Positions 25,990 through 34,001 of a stretch of 64,000 bases of DNA are shown here, piece by piece. Location: positions 196,351-260,350 of the forward strand of contig CAOKFI010000001.1 of the NCBI GenBank assembly GCA_948467675.1. Reading direction: 5' to 3'. Position numbers and translations under genes: made by a program. The notes under the pieces are model-generated. The model saw only the letters and a list, made by a program, of their open reading frames with translations. It did no database searches and was not told the DNA's origin. This DNA is from an uncultured Porphyromonadaceae bacterium. Lineage in GTDB: Bacteria; Bacteroidota; Bacteroidia; Bacteroidales; Muribaculaceae. Position 1 is the stretch's first letter, and each line of letters starts with the position of its first letter.

Positions 25990-27612
25990 TTATTCCAGAC
26001 CGTGGCACCACACATACGAGTGGGTGTCGTATATTTTGGTCATCTTTGGAAGACGGCGCATGAAATCGTGATATACTTTCTGGTCCGGTGCAATCCATTG
26101 TGTCTCGCATGTTGCAGCCATGCGAGGTAGCATCTGATACTGTGCCAGCATAAGATTGCTGATGAATTCGCCCCATACATTGGCCTGGACACCTATGATG
26201 TTGGCTTCTTCTTCAGCGGTGAGTCCGGCCGGTATCGGTTCGAGCTGATATACACGGCTTATCGGGATACAGAATCCTAATGGGAACAACTTTGGCTCAA
26301 GACGCAGATCTGCGCGTTGTGGATAGTCGAAATAGCAGAAAGCAGTGGTGTTGACAATTACATTGTGGCCTGATTTGGCTGCCTCGATAGTAGCTTCCTC
26401 GCCATATCGGTTCATAATTCCTGAAGATGCATTGGCTCCGCTCTCGAGGATTTCATTCCATCCGATGATCTTGCGCCCTTTTTCATTGAGGTATTTTTCC
26501 ACTCGTTTTGTGAAGTAGCCCTGAAGTGCGGACTCGGCAGTCCGGTTGTCGGATGCCTTTATGCCTTCGTCGGATATCCTTTGCTGACACTTTGGGCATG
26601 CCTGCCAGCGTGTTTTTGGCGCCTCATCCCCGCCGATATTGATATAGGCTGAGGGGAAGACATCGCATACTTCGTCGAGTATATCTTCAACGATCTCGAA
26701 TGTCCGTTCCGATCCGGCACAGAGTATGTCTTCGTGTACACCCCAGTGATCGCTTACTTCGTATGGGCCGCCGGTACATCCTGCTTCCGGGAAACATGCC
26801 AGAAGGCTCTGTGTATGCCCCGGCATGTCTATCTCAGGGATTACCGTAATATTGCGGTCTGCAGCGTAGCTCACGATTTCACGGCAATCATCCTGTGTGT
26901 AATATCCGCCGTATGGCTTATTGTCGTTCAGTCCGCAGCACCATCCTATTTCTGTGCCGCGGCGCTTTGATCCTATTTCTGTAAGTTCCGGATATTTCTT
27001 TACTTCAAAACGCCAACCCTGATCCTCGGTCAGATGCCAGTGGAAGATATTCATGTTATGAAGCGCCAGTATGTCTATGAATGTCTTGATATCCTCCACC
27101 GGGAAGAAGTGGCGTCCGCAGTCCAGTAGCATTCCCCTGTAGCTCATGCGCGGGTGGTCGTTGATTATGGCCGATGGAACCCGTACGGTATCTGCTTGGG
27201 AATCATACGGCAGCGATTTGCGCAATGTCTGGATGCCATAGAATATACCGGCCTTGTCAGTGGCTGAGATCGTGATTTTTTTGTCGTTGACAGCTATCCG
27301 GTATCCTTCGGGTTCTATGCCGGCATCAACCAGTTCAAGTTGTATTGCATTGCTTTTCGTTTTCTGTTGTGTGGTGGATACAGTTATGCCAGTACCGTCT
27401 TTGATGTATTCGGTCAGGAAAACTGCATTGCGTTGCAATGCATTGTCCTGATAAGAGACAACAGTCGAGCCGGTGAGAATGAACGGTTTGCCAGACTGCA
27501 ATTCGATGGATTTCGGTATCGGTACTATCCTGAAGTCGGAGTCGGCAGTCGTCGCATGTCCGTTTATGCATGCGATTGCGGTTAGGGTTAGTGCACTGAT
27601 GATCTGTTTCAT
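25990..27612 (-). CDS. GH20 beta-N-acetylhexosaminidase
   Basis: A 540-aa exported glycosidase that removes terminal GlcNAc or GalNAc from glycans, such as mucin or host N-glycans. It has a signal peptide (to about GHATTADS, residue 22), a GH20b domain from about 28 to 150 (RIVPIPKSIELQSGKPF), and the GH20 barrel with FHWHLTEDQGWRFEVKKYPELTEIG and the catalytic pair in INIGGDEAPKTRW. The length is that of the basic enzyme, without an extra C-terminal domain. It lies 14 bp after recQ; the pairing looks incidental. Confidence 0.94.
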   Translation of the reverse strand: MKQIISALTLTAIACINGHATTADSDFRIVPIPKSIELQSGKPFILTGSTVVSYQDNALQRNAVFLTEYIKDGTGITVSTTQQKTKSNAIQLELVDAGIEPEGYRIAVNDKKITISATDKAGIFYGIQTLRKSLPYDSQADTVRVPSAIINDHPRMSYRGMLLDCGRHFFPVEDIKTFIDILALHNMNIFHWHLTEDQGWRFEVKKYPELTEIGSKRRGTEIGWCCGLNDNKPYGGYYTQDDCREIVSYAADRNITVIPEIDMPGHTQSLLACFPEAGCTGGPYEVSDHWGVHEDILCAGSERTFEIVEDILDEVCDVFPSAYINIGGDEAPKTRWQACPKCQQRISDEGIKASDNRTAESALQGYFTKRVEKYLNEKGRKIIGWNEILESGANASSGIMNRYGEEATIEAAKSGHNVIVNTTAFCYFDYPQRADLRLEPKLFPLGFCIPISRVYQLEPIPAGLTAEEEANIIGVQANVWGEFISNLMLAQYQMLPRMAATCETQWIAPDQKVYHDFMRRLPKMTKIYDTHSYVWCHGLE

Positions 27613-27626
27613 TCGGATTGGGTTAA

Positions 27627-29561
27627 TTATTTATGTTTGTGTATCAATATATTTCTGGATTTGTCTATTTTCAGATATTCTTCATCGATCATTTTGCGGA
27701 TAAGGGCAATCCCCTTATCCGGTCTGCATGCGAGCTGTGAGATGATTTCCTGAAACGGAGTCCGGTCTTTTTTTGATGCGATATACAATATAGATTCCCG
27801 CAACAGATTATCTTCGTCATCGTTCGTTGTGGCGGGTTTCCGGCTACGGCATACGTCGCATCGTCCGCATTCGGTGTCGTTATGCTCTCCAAAATACCGC
27901 AGCAGTGTCGTTTCCCTGCATTGCAGCGTATCGAAGGCAAATGTTTCCATAGCTTTGATGCGGTCTGTCATACGCTTGCGCATGTTTTTGTATACCGAAT
28001 CTGGCATTGTCACATGTTTAGGCAGCTCCCGGGATGTTGTATAATATATATATGGGTTGGTGCGCCGGGGAATGTAATGCAGGATATGCATTCGGGTAAG
28101 CAGCAATAATGCTTCATATACATCCTGTTGCGATATATTTAGCTTGGATGCGATGGAGCTTTCGGATATGTTGACGTAATCGGCAAACAGACCAGTATAT
28201 GTTCGTAGCAGGCATTGAAGTACCCGGTCGGCATTGTTGCCCGCGTCGAGATTATAGAGTTCTTGTTTGTCGGCCAGTATTATGACTCTGGCCCGAGCAG
28301 CCGTGTCATCTGAATATTCTATATATCCGGCTTGTGTCAGCAGATTGAGAGCGCTACGTGTATATATTGGCGGTAATTTGAACCGGTCGCAGAATTCCGT
28401 GAAATTGAAATCGAAGACACGGTCATATCCGCTGCCTACTGCTACGTCGACGAAATTTCCGGCAAGCTCATATACGCGTCTAATGAAGTCTGTTGGAGGA
28501 AAATTTTCCTCAATGCGCCGGTTTAGCGAGGATTTATCGCGTTGAGCCGCAAGAAGGACGGCATAGCTCGGTTTGCCGTCACGTCCTGCCCGTCCGGCTT
28601 CCTGATAATATTCTTCCAGTGATGACGGAAGATCCAGATGGACCACCATGCGGACATCCGGTTTGTCTATGCCCATGCCGAATGCATTGGTGGCTACCAT
28701 CACTCTGGATAGCCCGTTTTTCCAGCGGTTCTGTTTTTCTTCCTTGTCCTCTATATCCAGTCCGGCGTGATAGAACTCTGAGCTTATTCCAGAGGCCTGC
28801 AATATTTCAGCGATCTCACGTGTCTTTCGCCGCGAGCGCACATACACTATGGCGCTTCCCCGGGTGCTGTGCAATATACGGCATAGACGTTCCGGTTTGT
28901 TCTCTCCGTATCGGGCTATGTATGACAGATTGTCGCGGGAGAAACTTCTGGAATAGCATACTCTGCCCCGGAAACTGAGCCTGTCCATTATGTCATCAAC
29001 GACTTCAGGTGTAGCCGATGCAGTAAGGGCGAGCACGGGCAGTCCCGGGAAATGCTCGCGCAACAGGTGTATTTTCAGATAGCTGGGTCTGAAATCATAT
29101 CCCCATTGCGATATGCAGTGTGCCTCGTCTACGACGATTAGACGGACCGGCATGGAGCGCAAGTCGCTTATAAATGATTCCGAACGAAGTTTTTCGGGTG
29201 ATAAGTACAGCATGCATATCTTGCCGTAAGTGCATTTGTCAATGATATGCCGCTGTTCGGAACGGGGCATGCCTGCATGCAGATATGCCGCTCTGATATT
29301 ACGCGCACGCAGACCGTCTACCTGATCCTTCATCAGCGATATCAGAGGGGTCACCACTAATGTGAGGCCGTCGAGAGCCAATGCCGGGATCTGAAACGTC
29401 AGAGATTTGCCTCCTCCGGTAGGAAGCAATCCGAGAGTATCGTTGCCATCGAGAACCGATAGTATTATATCCTCCTGTAAGGGGCGGAAACTGTCGTAAC
29501 CCCAATATTTGCGAAGGATATCATGGATTTTGTGGATCCTCTCTTCCTTCGTCTGACTCAC
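27627..29561 (-). CDS. recQ: RecQ ATP-dependent DNA helicase
   Basis: A 644-aa 3'-5' helicase. Motifs in order: Walker A GLLPTGGGKSLTFQIPA, DEAH box VVDEAHCISQWGYDFRPSY, LTASATPEV, ATNAFGMGIDKPDVR and the arginine-finger stretch YYQEAGRAGRDG. The zinc cluster CGRCDVC is near residue 570 and a winged-helix part precedes it. I do not see a clear HRDC domain; the tail is short. The start overlaps the recJ stop by 4 bp, so recJ-recQ form one repair unit. Confidence 0.94.
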   Translation of the reverse strand: MSQTKEERIHKIHDILRKYWGYDSFRPLQEDIILSVLDGNDTLGLLPTGGGKSLTFQIPALALDGLTLVVTPLISLMKDQVDGLRARNIRAAYLHAGMPRSEQRHIIDKCTYGKICMLYLSPEKLRSESFISDLRSMPVRLIVVDEAHCISQWGYDFRPSYLKIHLLREHFPGLPVLALTASATPEVVDDIMDRLSFRGRVCYSRSFSRDNLSYIARYGENKPERLCRILHSTRGSAIVYVRSRRKTREIAEILQASGISSEFYHAGLDIEDKEEKQNRWKNGLSRVMVATNAFGMGIDKPDVRMVVHLDLPSSLEEYYQEAGRAGRDGKPSYAVLLAAQRDKSSLNRRIEENFPPTDFIRRVYELAGNFVDVAVGSGYDRVFDFNFTEFCDRFKLPPIYTRSALNLLTQAGYIEYSDDTAARARVIILADKQELYNLDAGNNADRVLQCLLRTYTGLFADYVNISESSIASKLNISQQDVYEALLLLTRMHILHYIPRRTNPYIYYTTSRELPKHVTMPDSVYKNMRKRMTDRIKAMETFAFDTLQCRETTLLRYFGEHNDTECGRCDVCRSRKPATTNDDEDNLLRESILYIASKKDRTPFQEIISQLACRPDKGIALIRKMIDEEYLKIDKSRNILIHKHK

Positions 29562-31282
29562 TTTGCTTTTTTTATGGCTTTTACTGAGAGCTGAACGGCT
29601 GTAGGTGACGACTGATGCTTGTTGTTCTCGATCGTATATACGATATCGAACGGCTGATGCGAGTGTATATATTCGAACTGGTCAGCCATATTGAACGCTA
29701 TGCCGTTGAATACCTTGCCGGAGGAATTGTCGATCAGTTCCAGTTTTATATGTTCCAGTTGTTTGCCGACAAGTTTGCTTGTTCCGAAGTCCATTACTCC
29801 GCGAGTGCAGAACAGCGGTTTGGAATTCCCGGGGCCGAATGGATTGAATTTCTTCAATGTGTTAATGAACTCAGGTGTAATGTCGGCAAATTGCAGATAG
29901 GCATCGATGTCCAGTTGCGGTTCAAGCTGGTTCGGTTGTATATTGGTAGCCACATACTCTTCAAAACGCCGAGTAAATTCCGGAATGTTCTCCTCCTTGA
30001 GTGACAATCCCACGGCGTAGGTGTGACCACCGAAGTTTTCCAGCAAATCGCGTGATGCATCGATCGCGCTGTATATATCGAATCCCTGAACGGAGCGTGA
30101 GGATCCGGTGGCCAGCCCGTTGGACAGAGTAAGCACTACCGATGGCTTGTAGTACAGCTCGGTAAGTCTGGAGGCGACAATACCTATGATGCCTTTGTGC
30201 CAGTCTTTGTTGTATATCACGATGGCTTTCTTTTCAGAATCCATTTCGCCACGGGCCTCAAGAATGGAATTAGCCTCGTCGGTGATCTGTTTGTCGAGCT
30301 CTTTGCGGTCTTTGTTGTATTGATCTATGTTTTTTGCCTTCTCATAGGCGTCGGCCACATCGCGTGATACGAGAAGTTCCACAGCGTCGCGTCCGCTCTG
30401 CATGCGTCCGGAGGCATTTATTCGCGGGCCGATCTTGAATATGACATCGGATATCGTTATCTCGCGGTTGGTCAATGAGCAGATACGGATGATGGCCCGC
30501 AATCCCATGTTAGGATTGGAGTTGAGCCGTTTCAGACCATGATAGGCCATTATGCGGTTTTCATCCACCATCGGTACTATGTCGGCTGCAATACTTACCG
30601 CGACGAGGTCAAGCATCCCTTCGAGATCGGAAAGCGATATGCCGTTGCTCATGGAAAATGCCTGCATGAACTTGTATCCTACGCCACATCCGGACAGATG
30701 CGGACATGGATATGTGCTGCCTTCGAGTTTTGGATTGAGTATGGCTATTGCCGGCGGCAGTTCCTCGTCGGGAACATGGTGATCGCATATTATGAAATCG
30801 ATACCAAGTTCTTGCGCATAACGGATCTCTTCTATGGCTTTTATGCCACAATCGAGTATGATGATCAGCTTGACTCCCTGTTCGGCAGCCATTTCGATAC
30901 TACGTTTCGAGATTCCGTATCCCTCGTCGTAGCGGGTAGGGATATAGTACTCGATGTTAGAATAGAAGTTCTGCAGGTATTTATAGACCAATGCTACGGC
31001 AGTGGTTCCGTCCACGTCGTAGTCGCCATATACCATGATCTTCTCTTTCGACCCCATGGCTTGGTTAAGCCGCCGGACAGCTTTGTCCATGTCGGGCATG
31101 AGAAACGGGTCGTGCATATCCTTTAGCGATGGATGGAAAAATTTCTCGGCTTCCTCCACCGTAGAGATGCCCCGTTGCATCAATAGCTCGCTAATGGCTT
31201 GACAGCCGGCAAATTTCTTTACCAGCGCATCGTCGCAATGTTGTTCGGATGTAGGGGGTAAGTAACTCCATTTACTTGTCAT
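29558..31282 (-). CDS. recJ: Single-stranded-DNA-specific exonuclease RecJ
   Basis: A 574-aa 5'-3' single-strand exonuclease that works with RecQ in the RecF recombination route and mismatch repair. The DHH-family motifs are present: MVYGDYDVDGTTAVAL, ILDCGIKAI, ICDHHVPDEELP and, in the DHHA1 part, GRMQSGRDAVELL and FGGHTYAVGLSL. The C-terminal OB-like domain follows. Its start lies only about 29 nt downstream of the terminator hairpin of the proposed leader RNA, and no other promoter is evident in between. Confidence 0.96.
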   Translation of the reverse strand: MTSKWSYLPPTSEQHCDDALVKKFAGCQAISELLMQRGISTVEEAEKFFHPSLKDMHDPFLMPDMDKAVRRLNQAMGSKEKIMVYGDYDVDGTTAVALVYKYLQNFYSNIEYYIPTRYDEGYGISKRSIEMAAEQGVKLIIILDCGIKAIEEIRYAQELGIDFIICDHHVPDEELPPAIAILNPKLEGSTYPCPHLSGCGVGYKFMQAFSMSNGISLSDLEGMLDLVAVSIAADIVPMVDENRIMAYHGLKRLNSNPNMGLRAIIRICSLTNREITISDVIFKIGPRINASGRMQSGRDAVELLVSRDVADAYEKAKNIDQYNKDRKELDKQITDEANSILEARGEMDSEKKAIVIYNKDWHKGIIGIVASRLTELYYKPSVVLTLSNGLATGSSRSVQGFDIYSAIDASRDLLENFGGHTYAVGLSLKEENIPEFTRRFEEYVATNIQPNQLEPQLDIDAYLQFADITPEFINTLKKFNPFGPGNSKPLFCTRGVMDFGTSKLVGKQLEHIKLELIDNSSGKVFNGIAFNMADQFEYIHSHQPFDIVYTIENNKHQSSPTAVQLSVKAIKKAK

Positions 31283-31311
31283 TTATATTGTCATTTTTTT
31301 ATTTTCTTGCG

Positions 31312-31484
31312 AAAACGACCCCACAGACACATATCTGTGTGTCGCAGACAATAGCCACGCGATGCAGTACTTACATTGATGCCCCCAAGAGGGCTTCCGG
31401 GAATATGTCGAGGAGAGCCGGATGAGCCGACTTTTTGTAGTATATGGTGTTACCGATGGGGGATTACGACCTCAGGGCTATTTA
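31312..31484 (-). ncRNA. Candidate structured RNA (about 173 nt) upstream of recJ
   Basis: On the minus strand a -7 box TACATTTG (31498-31491) predicts a 5' end near 31484. The first bases, AATAGCC (31482-31476), pair exactly with GGCTATT (31356-31350). Inside, CCCCCA (31462-31457) pairs with TGGGGG (31387-31382). An intrinsic terminator follows: CGAC and CACAGA pair with TCTGTG and GTCG (31316-31344), then TTTT. A closed long stem with an interior bubble plus its own promoter and terminator suggests a small RNA, perhaps of the 6S-Flavo type. It could instead be an attenuating leader of recJ. No family match could be tested. Confidence 0.5.
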
Positions 31485-31490
31485 TGAAAG

Positions 31491-31498
31491 CAAATGTA
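31491..31498 (-). promoter_or_regulatory. -7 box of the recJ-leader RNA
   Basis: TACATTTG on the minus strand, a full TAnnTTTG match. The -33 position has no TTTG. The predicted start coincides with the 5' arm of the closing stem, which supports the RNA model. Confidence 0.5.
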
Positions 31499-31569
31499 CT
31501 TAATCTTTTTGAAATATCCTGCTTTGTTAAGGATATTTATGGATATATTAAAATTATTGAATTGCCGAT

Positions 31570-32685
31570 TTATGACTGTCCGGTCACGTGAACGTCCATC
31601 TGCGGGAATGGAAATGATATTCCATAAGAGGGCAACTCTTTGTAAATCCTTTCGTTGATATCGAAAAATACGCCCCAGTAGTATTCGCTGCGTGTCCATG
31701 CTCGGCATGAGAGATTTACGCTACTGTCGGCAAGTTCGCTGACGAAAACTTTCGGCGAGCAGTCTGTTCTGCTCTGAAGCGACAATATGATTCTGTCGTG
31801 GCTCTCTTTCCATTCTTCAAGTTTCGATTTTGGTTTGCGCTTTTTGGAGAACAAACGTTTTATCCAGCCTCTGTTGTCTTTTGCTTCTGCTGTATTTCCG
31901 GGTGTGTCTTCTGCCGGAGCGGTTACTTCGGCGGCTTCGAGCCGCTGAATGCGGTCATCATCTATGTACTGGCGTACGATGCGGGTGTCGTCGGCAAACA
32001 TCTGCAGTATGACTTCCCTTGCTTTGTCGACATCATCTCCGTAGGAAATTGCTACGGTCCAGTCTACACGGCGGTAATCTTCACGTGAGTAGTTATTAAT
32101 TGTTCCGGTCGACAACGCGCCGTTGGGTATTATGATGGATTTATTGTCGGCTGTGCAGATGATGGTGCTGAATATCTGTATCTCCTTGACGGTGCCTGAA
32201 TAACCCTGCATTTCGATATAGTCGCCTACTTTATACGGCTTGAGCAACAGAATGAGTACTCCTCCTGCAAAATTCTGGAGAGTGCCGCTGAGAGCCATGC
32301 CGACGGCGACACCTGCCGATGCGAAAATCGCAATGAACGAACTTGTCTCAATGCCTAATATGCCAATGACAGTTACGATCAGTATGAACAGTAGCACGAT
32401 CTTAATCAGGCTAAGTACGAAAGAACTCAAGGAGCGGTCTACTTTGCGTCTAAGCAAAATAGTTGCTACTACGGCATATATTTTGTTAATGATGAACCGT
32501 CCGACGTAGAATACGATTATAGCTATTGTCAGATGAATGGCAAATTCCACCATGTTGTTTGTCAGCCGATTGATCAATTCGTCGAAAGACAGAGTCTTCA
32601 ACTGGCTGAGATCTTCTTTTACCGAAGGTATGGAATCGGAACTGATGTCGGTTCCTGGGATCTGTAGAAATAGTAACAGATTCAT
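31570..32685 (-). CDS. MscS-family mechanosensitive channel with C-terminal insertion
   Basis: A 371-aa inner-membrane channel that releases solutes on hypo-osmotic shock. Three helices span about 40-150; the pore helix is the Ala/Gly-rich IFASAGVAVGMALSGTLQNFAGGV, followed by the beta domain (KPYKVGDYIEMQGYSGTVKEIQIF). The cytoplasmic domain is normal up to about residue 240 (DDTRIVRQYI) and resumes at about 315 (PKVFVSELADSSVNLSCRAW). Between lies a charged segment of roughly 70 residues, with KRLFSKKRKPKSKLEEWKESHDR, absent from compact (about 280-aa) MscS proteins. Its role is unknown. Confidence 0.9.
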   Translation of the reverse strand: MNLLLFLQIPGTDISSDSIPSVKEDLSQLKTLSFDELINRLTNNMVEFAIHLTIAIIVFYVGRFIINKIYAVVATILLRRKVDRSLSSFVLSLIKIVLLFILIVTVIGILGIETSSFIAIFASAGVAVGMALSGTLQNFAGGVLILLLKPYKVGDYIEMQGYSGTVKEIQIFSTIICTADNKSIIIPNGALSTGTINNYSREDYRRVDWTVAISYGDDVDKAREVILQMFADDTRIVRQYIDDDRIQRLEAAEVTAPAEDTPGNTAEAKDNRGWIKRLFSKKRKPKSKLEEWKESHDRIILSLQSRTDCSPKVFVSELADSSVNLSCRAWTRSEYYWGVFFDINERIYKELPSYGISFPFPQMDVHVTGQS

Positions 32686-32748
32686 AGGTCGTTGGAGCGT
32701 GAATTAATTACATTGATTGAATTTATAACGTTCAGATGCCACTGATTG

Positions 32749-33927
32749 TTATCTATGTTTCAGGTTTGATGCCACATCCTGAAACCATTGCAATTCGGAG
32801 TATCCGTAATCTGTTGCCTGGGCGGGTGCCGATAGGGGATATGTGGACAATCCGCAGTGATTGCGAAGTTCCAGCCGACCCCATATCATAGGGGTGTTGA
32901 CTTTGTATAATACAGCCTTATCCATGGCATCAGACCATTTGTTCTGTAGCTCAGAATCGGTATCGAACGCTTTCACATAGGTTTCGAAGTCGAAATATCG
33001 GCATTCCGATCCAAGTTCGAACGGCTGTGGTTTGTATTCTGGGGAGAAGGAGGCGCCTGACGCATATATGTCTCTTGTGGTAGCTGCCAATTCGTCGAGG
33101 GCTGCTGTATATATCACAGACATGGTACATGTCTGGTTAATGCTAAGAGGCTGATTTGAATAATGCATGTATGTATTGCGTGCAGTCTGGACCAGATCAG
33201 GAGTTCCATTTTGCATCAGAACCGGTATGTTCAGATCGTAACGCATGCCGTCGGCAGGCAGTTCGGTTGCGGATCCGACTATATATTGTGTGGCATTACG
33301 CAATTCGTATGCCACCTCAATATTGGCCATGTAGCAACAGTCGCAATATACGAATTCGAAGTCTTCGCCTTCAAGGACTTTGGCTAATGTCGTGATGTTC
33401 ATGTATTTGTTGTTCTCACTGCCGTATGCGTGGGGTGAGGCTTCTGATCTTGACGTAATGAACGGAACAGTCTGAGTCTCGTCGATTCCGTTTTGTAACC
33501 AACCAGAGGCATGACTCCATAATATGATACCGTAATCATCGGCCTGCGCTATGGATTTGGTATCTGCTATGACCTGTTTCATACGAGACGCTGAAACGGA
33601 CAATATGTCATTATCGTAGCATTTCAACTCTACAATCCCCTCTGTGGTGATTTCCTTTAGAGCAGGCGCTTTATGATATGGAGCGTGATATACTATCAGG
33701 CGGCCGCCATTCAGGCCTCCGGTTTGTGCCGCGTGGAGCATCTCGTTTAGATCGGCGTCGTCATAGCCATACGAACCCAGATCATTGTTGGCAACCATGT
33801 ATACCAATATGGTGCGGTGAACCAGAGCGGGCGGTTCCGACTCTCCGTTATGTTCACAAGCGGTCAACCCTACGAGCAATATAACAGAGAGTAACTTTGC
33901 GGCCAATGTATGCACATGTGTTTTCAT
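32749..33927 (-). CDS. Clostripain-related (C11) cysteine protease lipoprotein
   Basis: A 392-aa lipoprotein with lipobox LTAC (Cys24). The C11 fold is evident: TILVYMVANNDLGSYGYDD near the N-terminus, the catalytic His in ILWSHASGW (about residue 136) and the catalytic Cys in VYCDCCYMANIEVAYEL (about residue 200). Clostripain-type enzymes cleave after basic residues; surface or periplasmic lipoprotein forms are common in gut Bacteroidales. A TAACTTTG box on the minus strand (33940-33933) ends only 6 bp before the ATG, so the transcript would have almost no leader if that box is real. Confidence 0.87.
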   Translation of the reverse strand: MKTHVHTLAAKLLSVILLVGLTACEHNGESEPPALVHRTILVYMVANNDLGSYGYDDADLNEMLHAAQTGGLNGGRLIVYHAPYHKAPALKEITTEGIVELKCYDNDILSVSASRMKQVIADTKSIAQADDYGIILWSHASGWLQNGIDETQTVPFITSRSEASPHAYGSENNKYMNITTLAKVLEGEDFEFVYCDCCYMANIEVAYELRNATQYIVGSATELPADGMRYDLNIPVLMQNGTPDLVQTARNTYMHYSNQPLSINQTCTMSVIYTAALDELAATTRDIYASGASFSPEYKPQPFELGSECRYFDFETYVKAFDTDSELQNKWSDAMDKAVLYKVNTPMIWGRLELRNHCGLSTYPLSAPAQATDYGYSELQWFQDVASNLKHR

Positions 33928-34001
33928 GGCCGCAAAGTTACGTATTTTTTGATGCCAGATGATGACTGCTAATGTTAATAGCCATTAACCTACAGCCGGA
34001 C

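Noticed and set aside
25671..26015. 114-codon frame on the minus strand after the hexosaminidase
   Set aside because: It starts inside the hexosaminidase in another frame, crosses its terminator hairpin and shows no signal, domain or composition typical of a protein.
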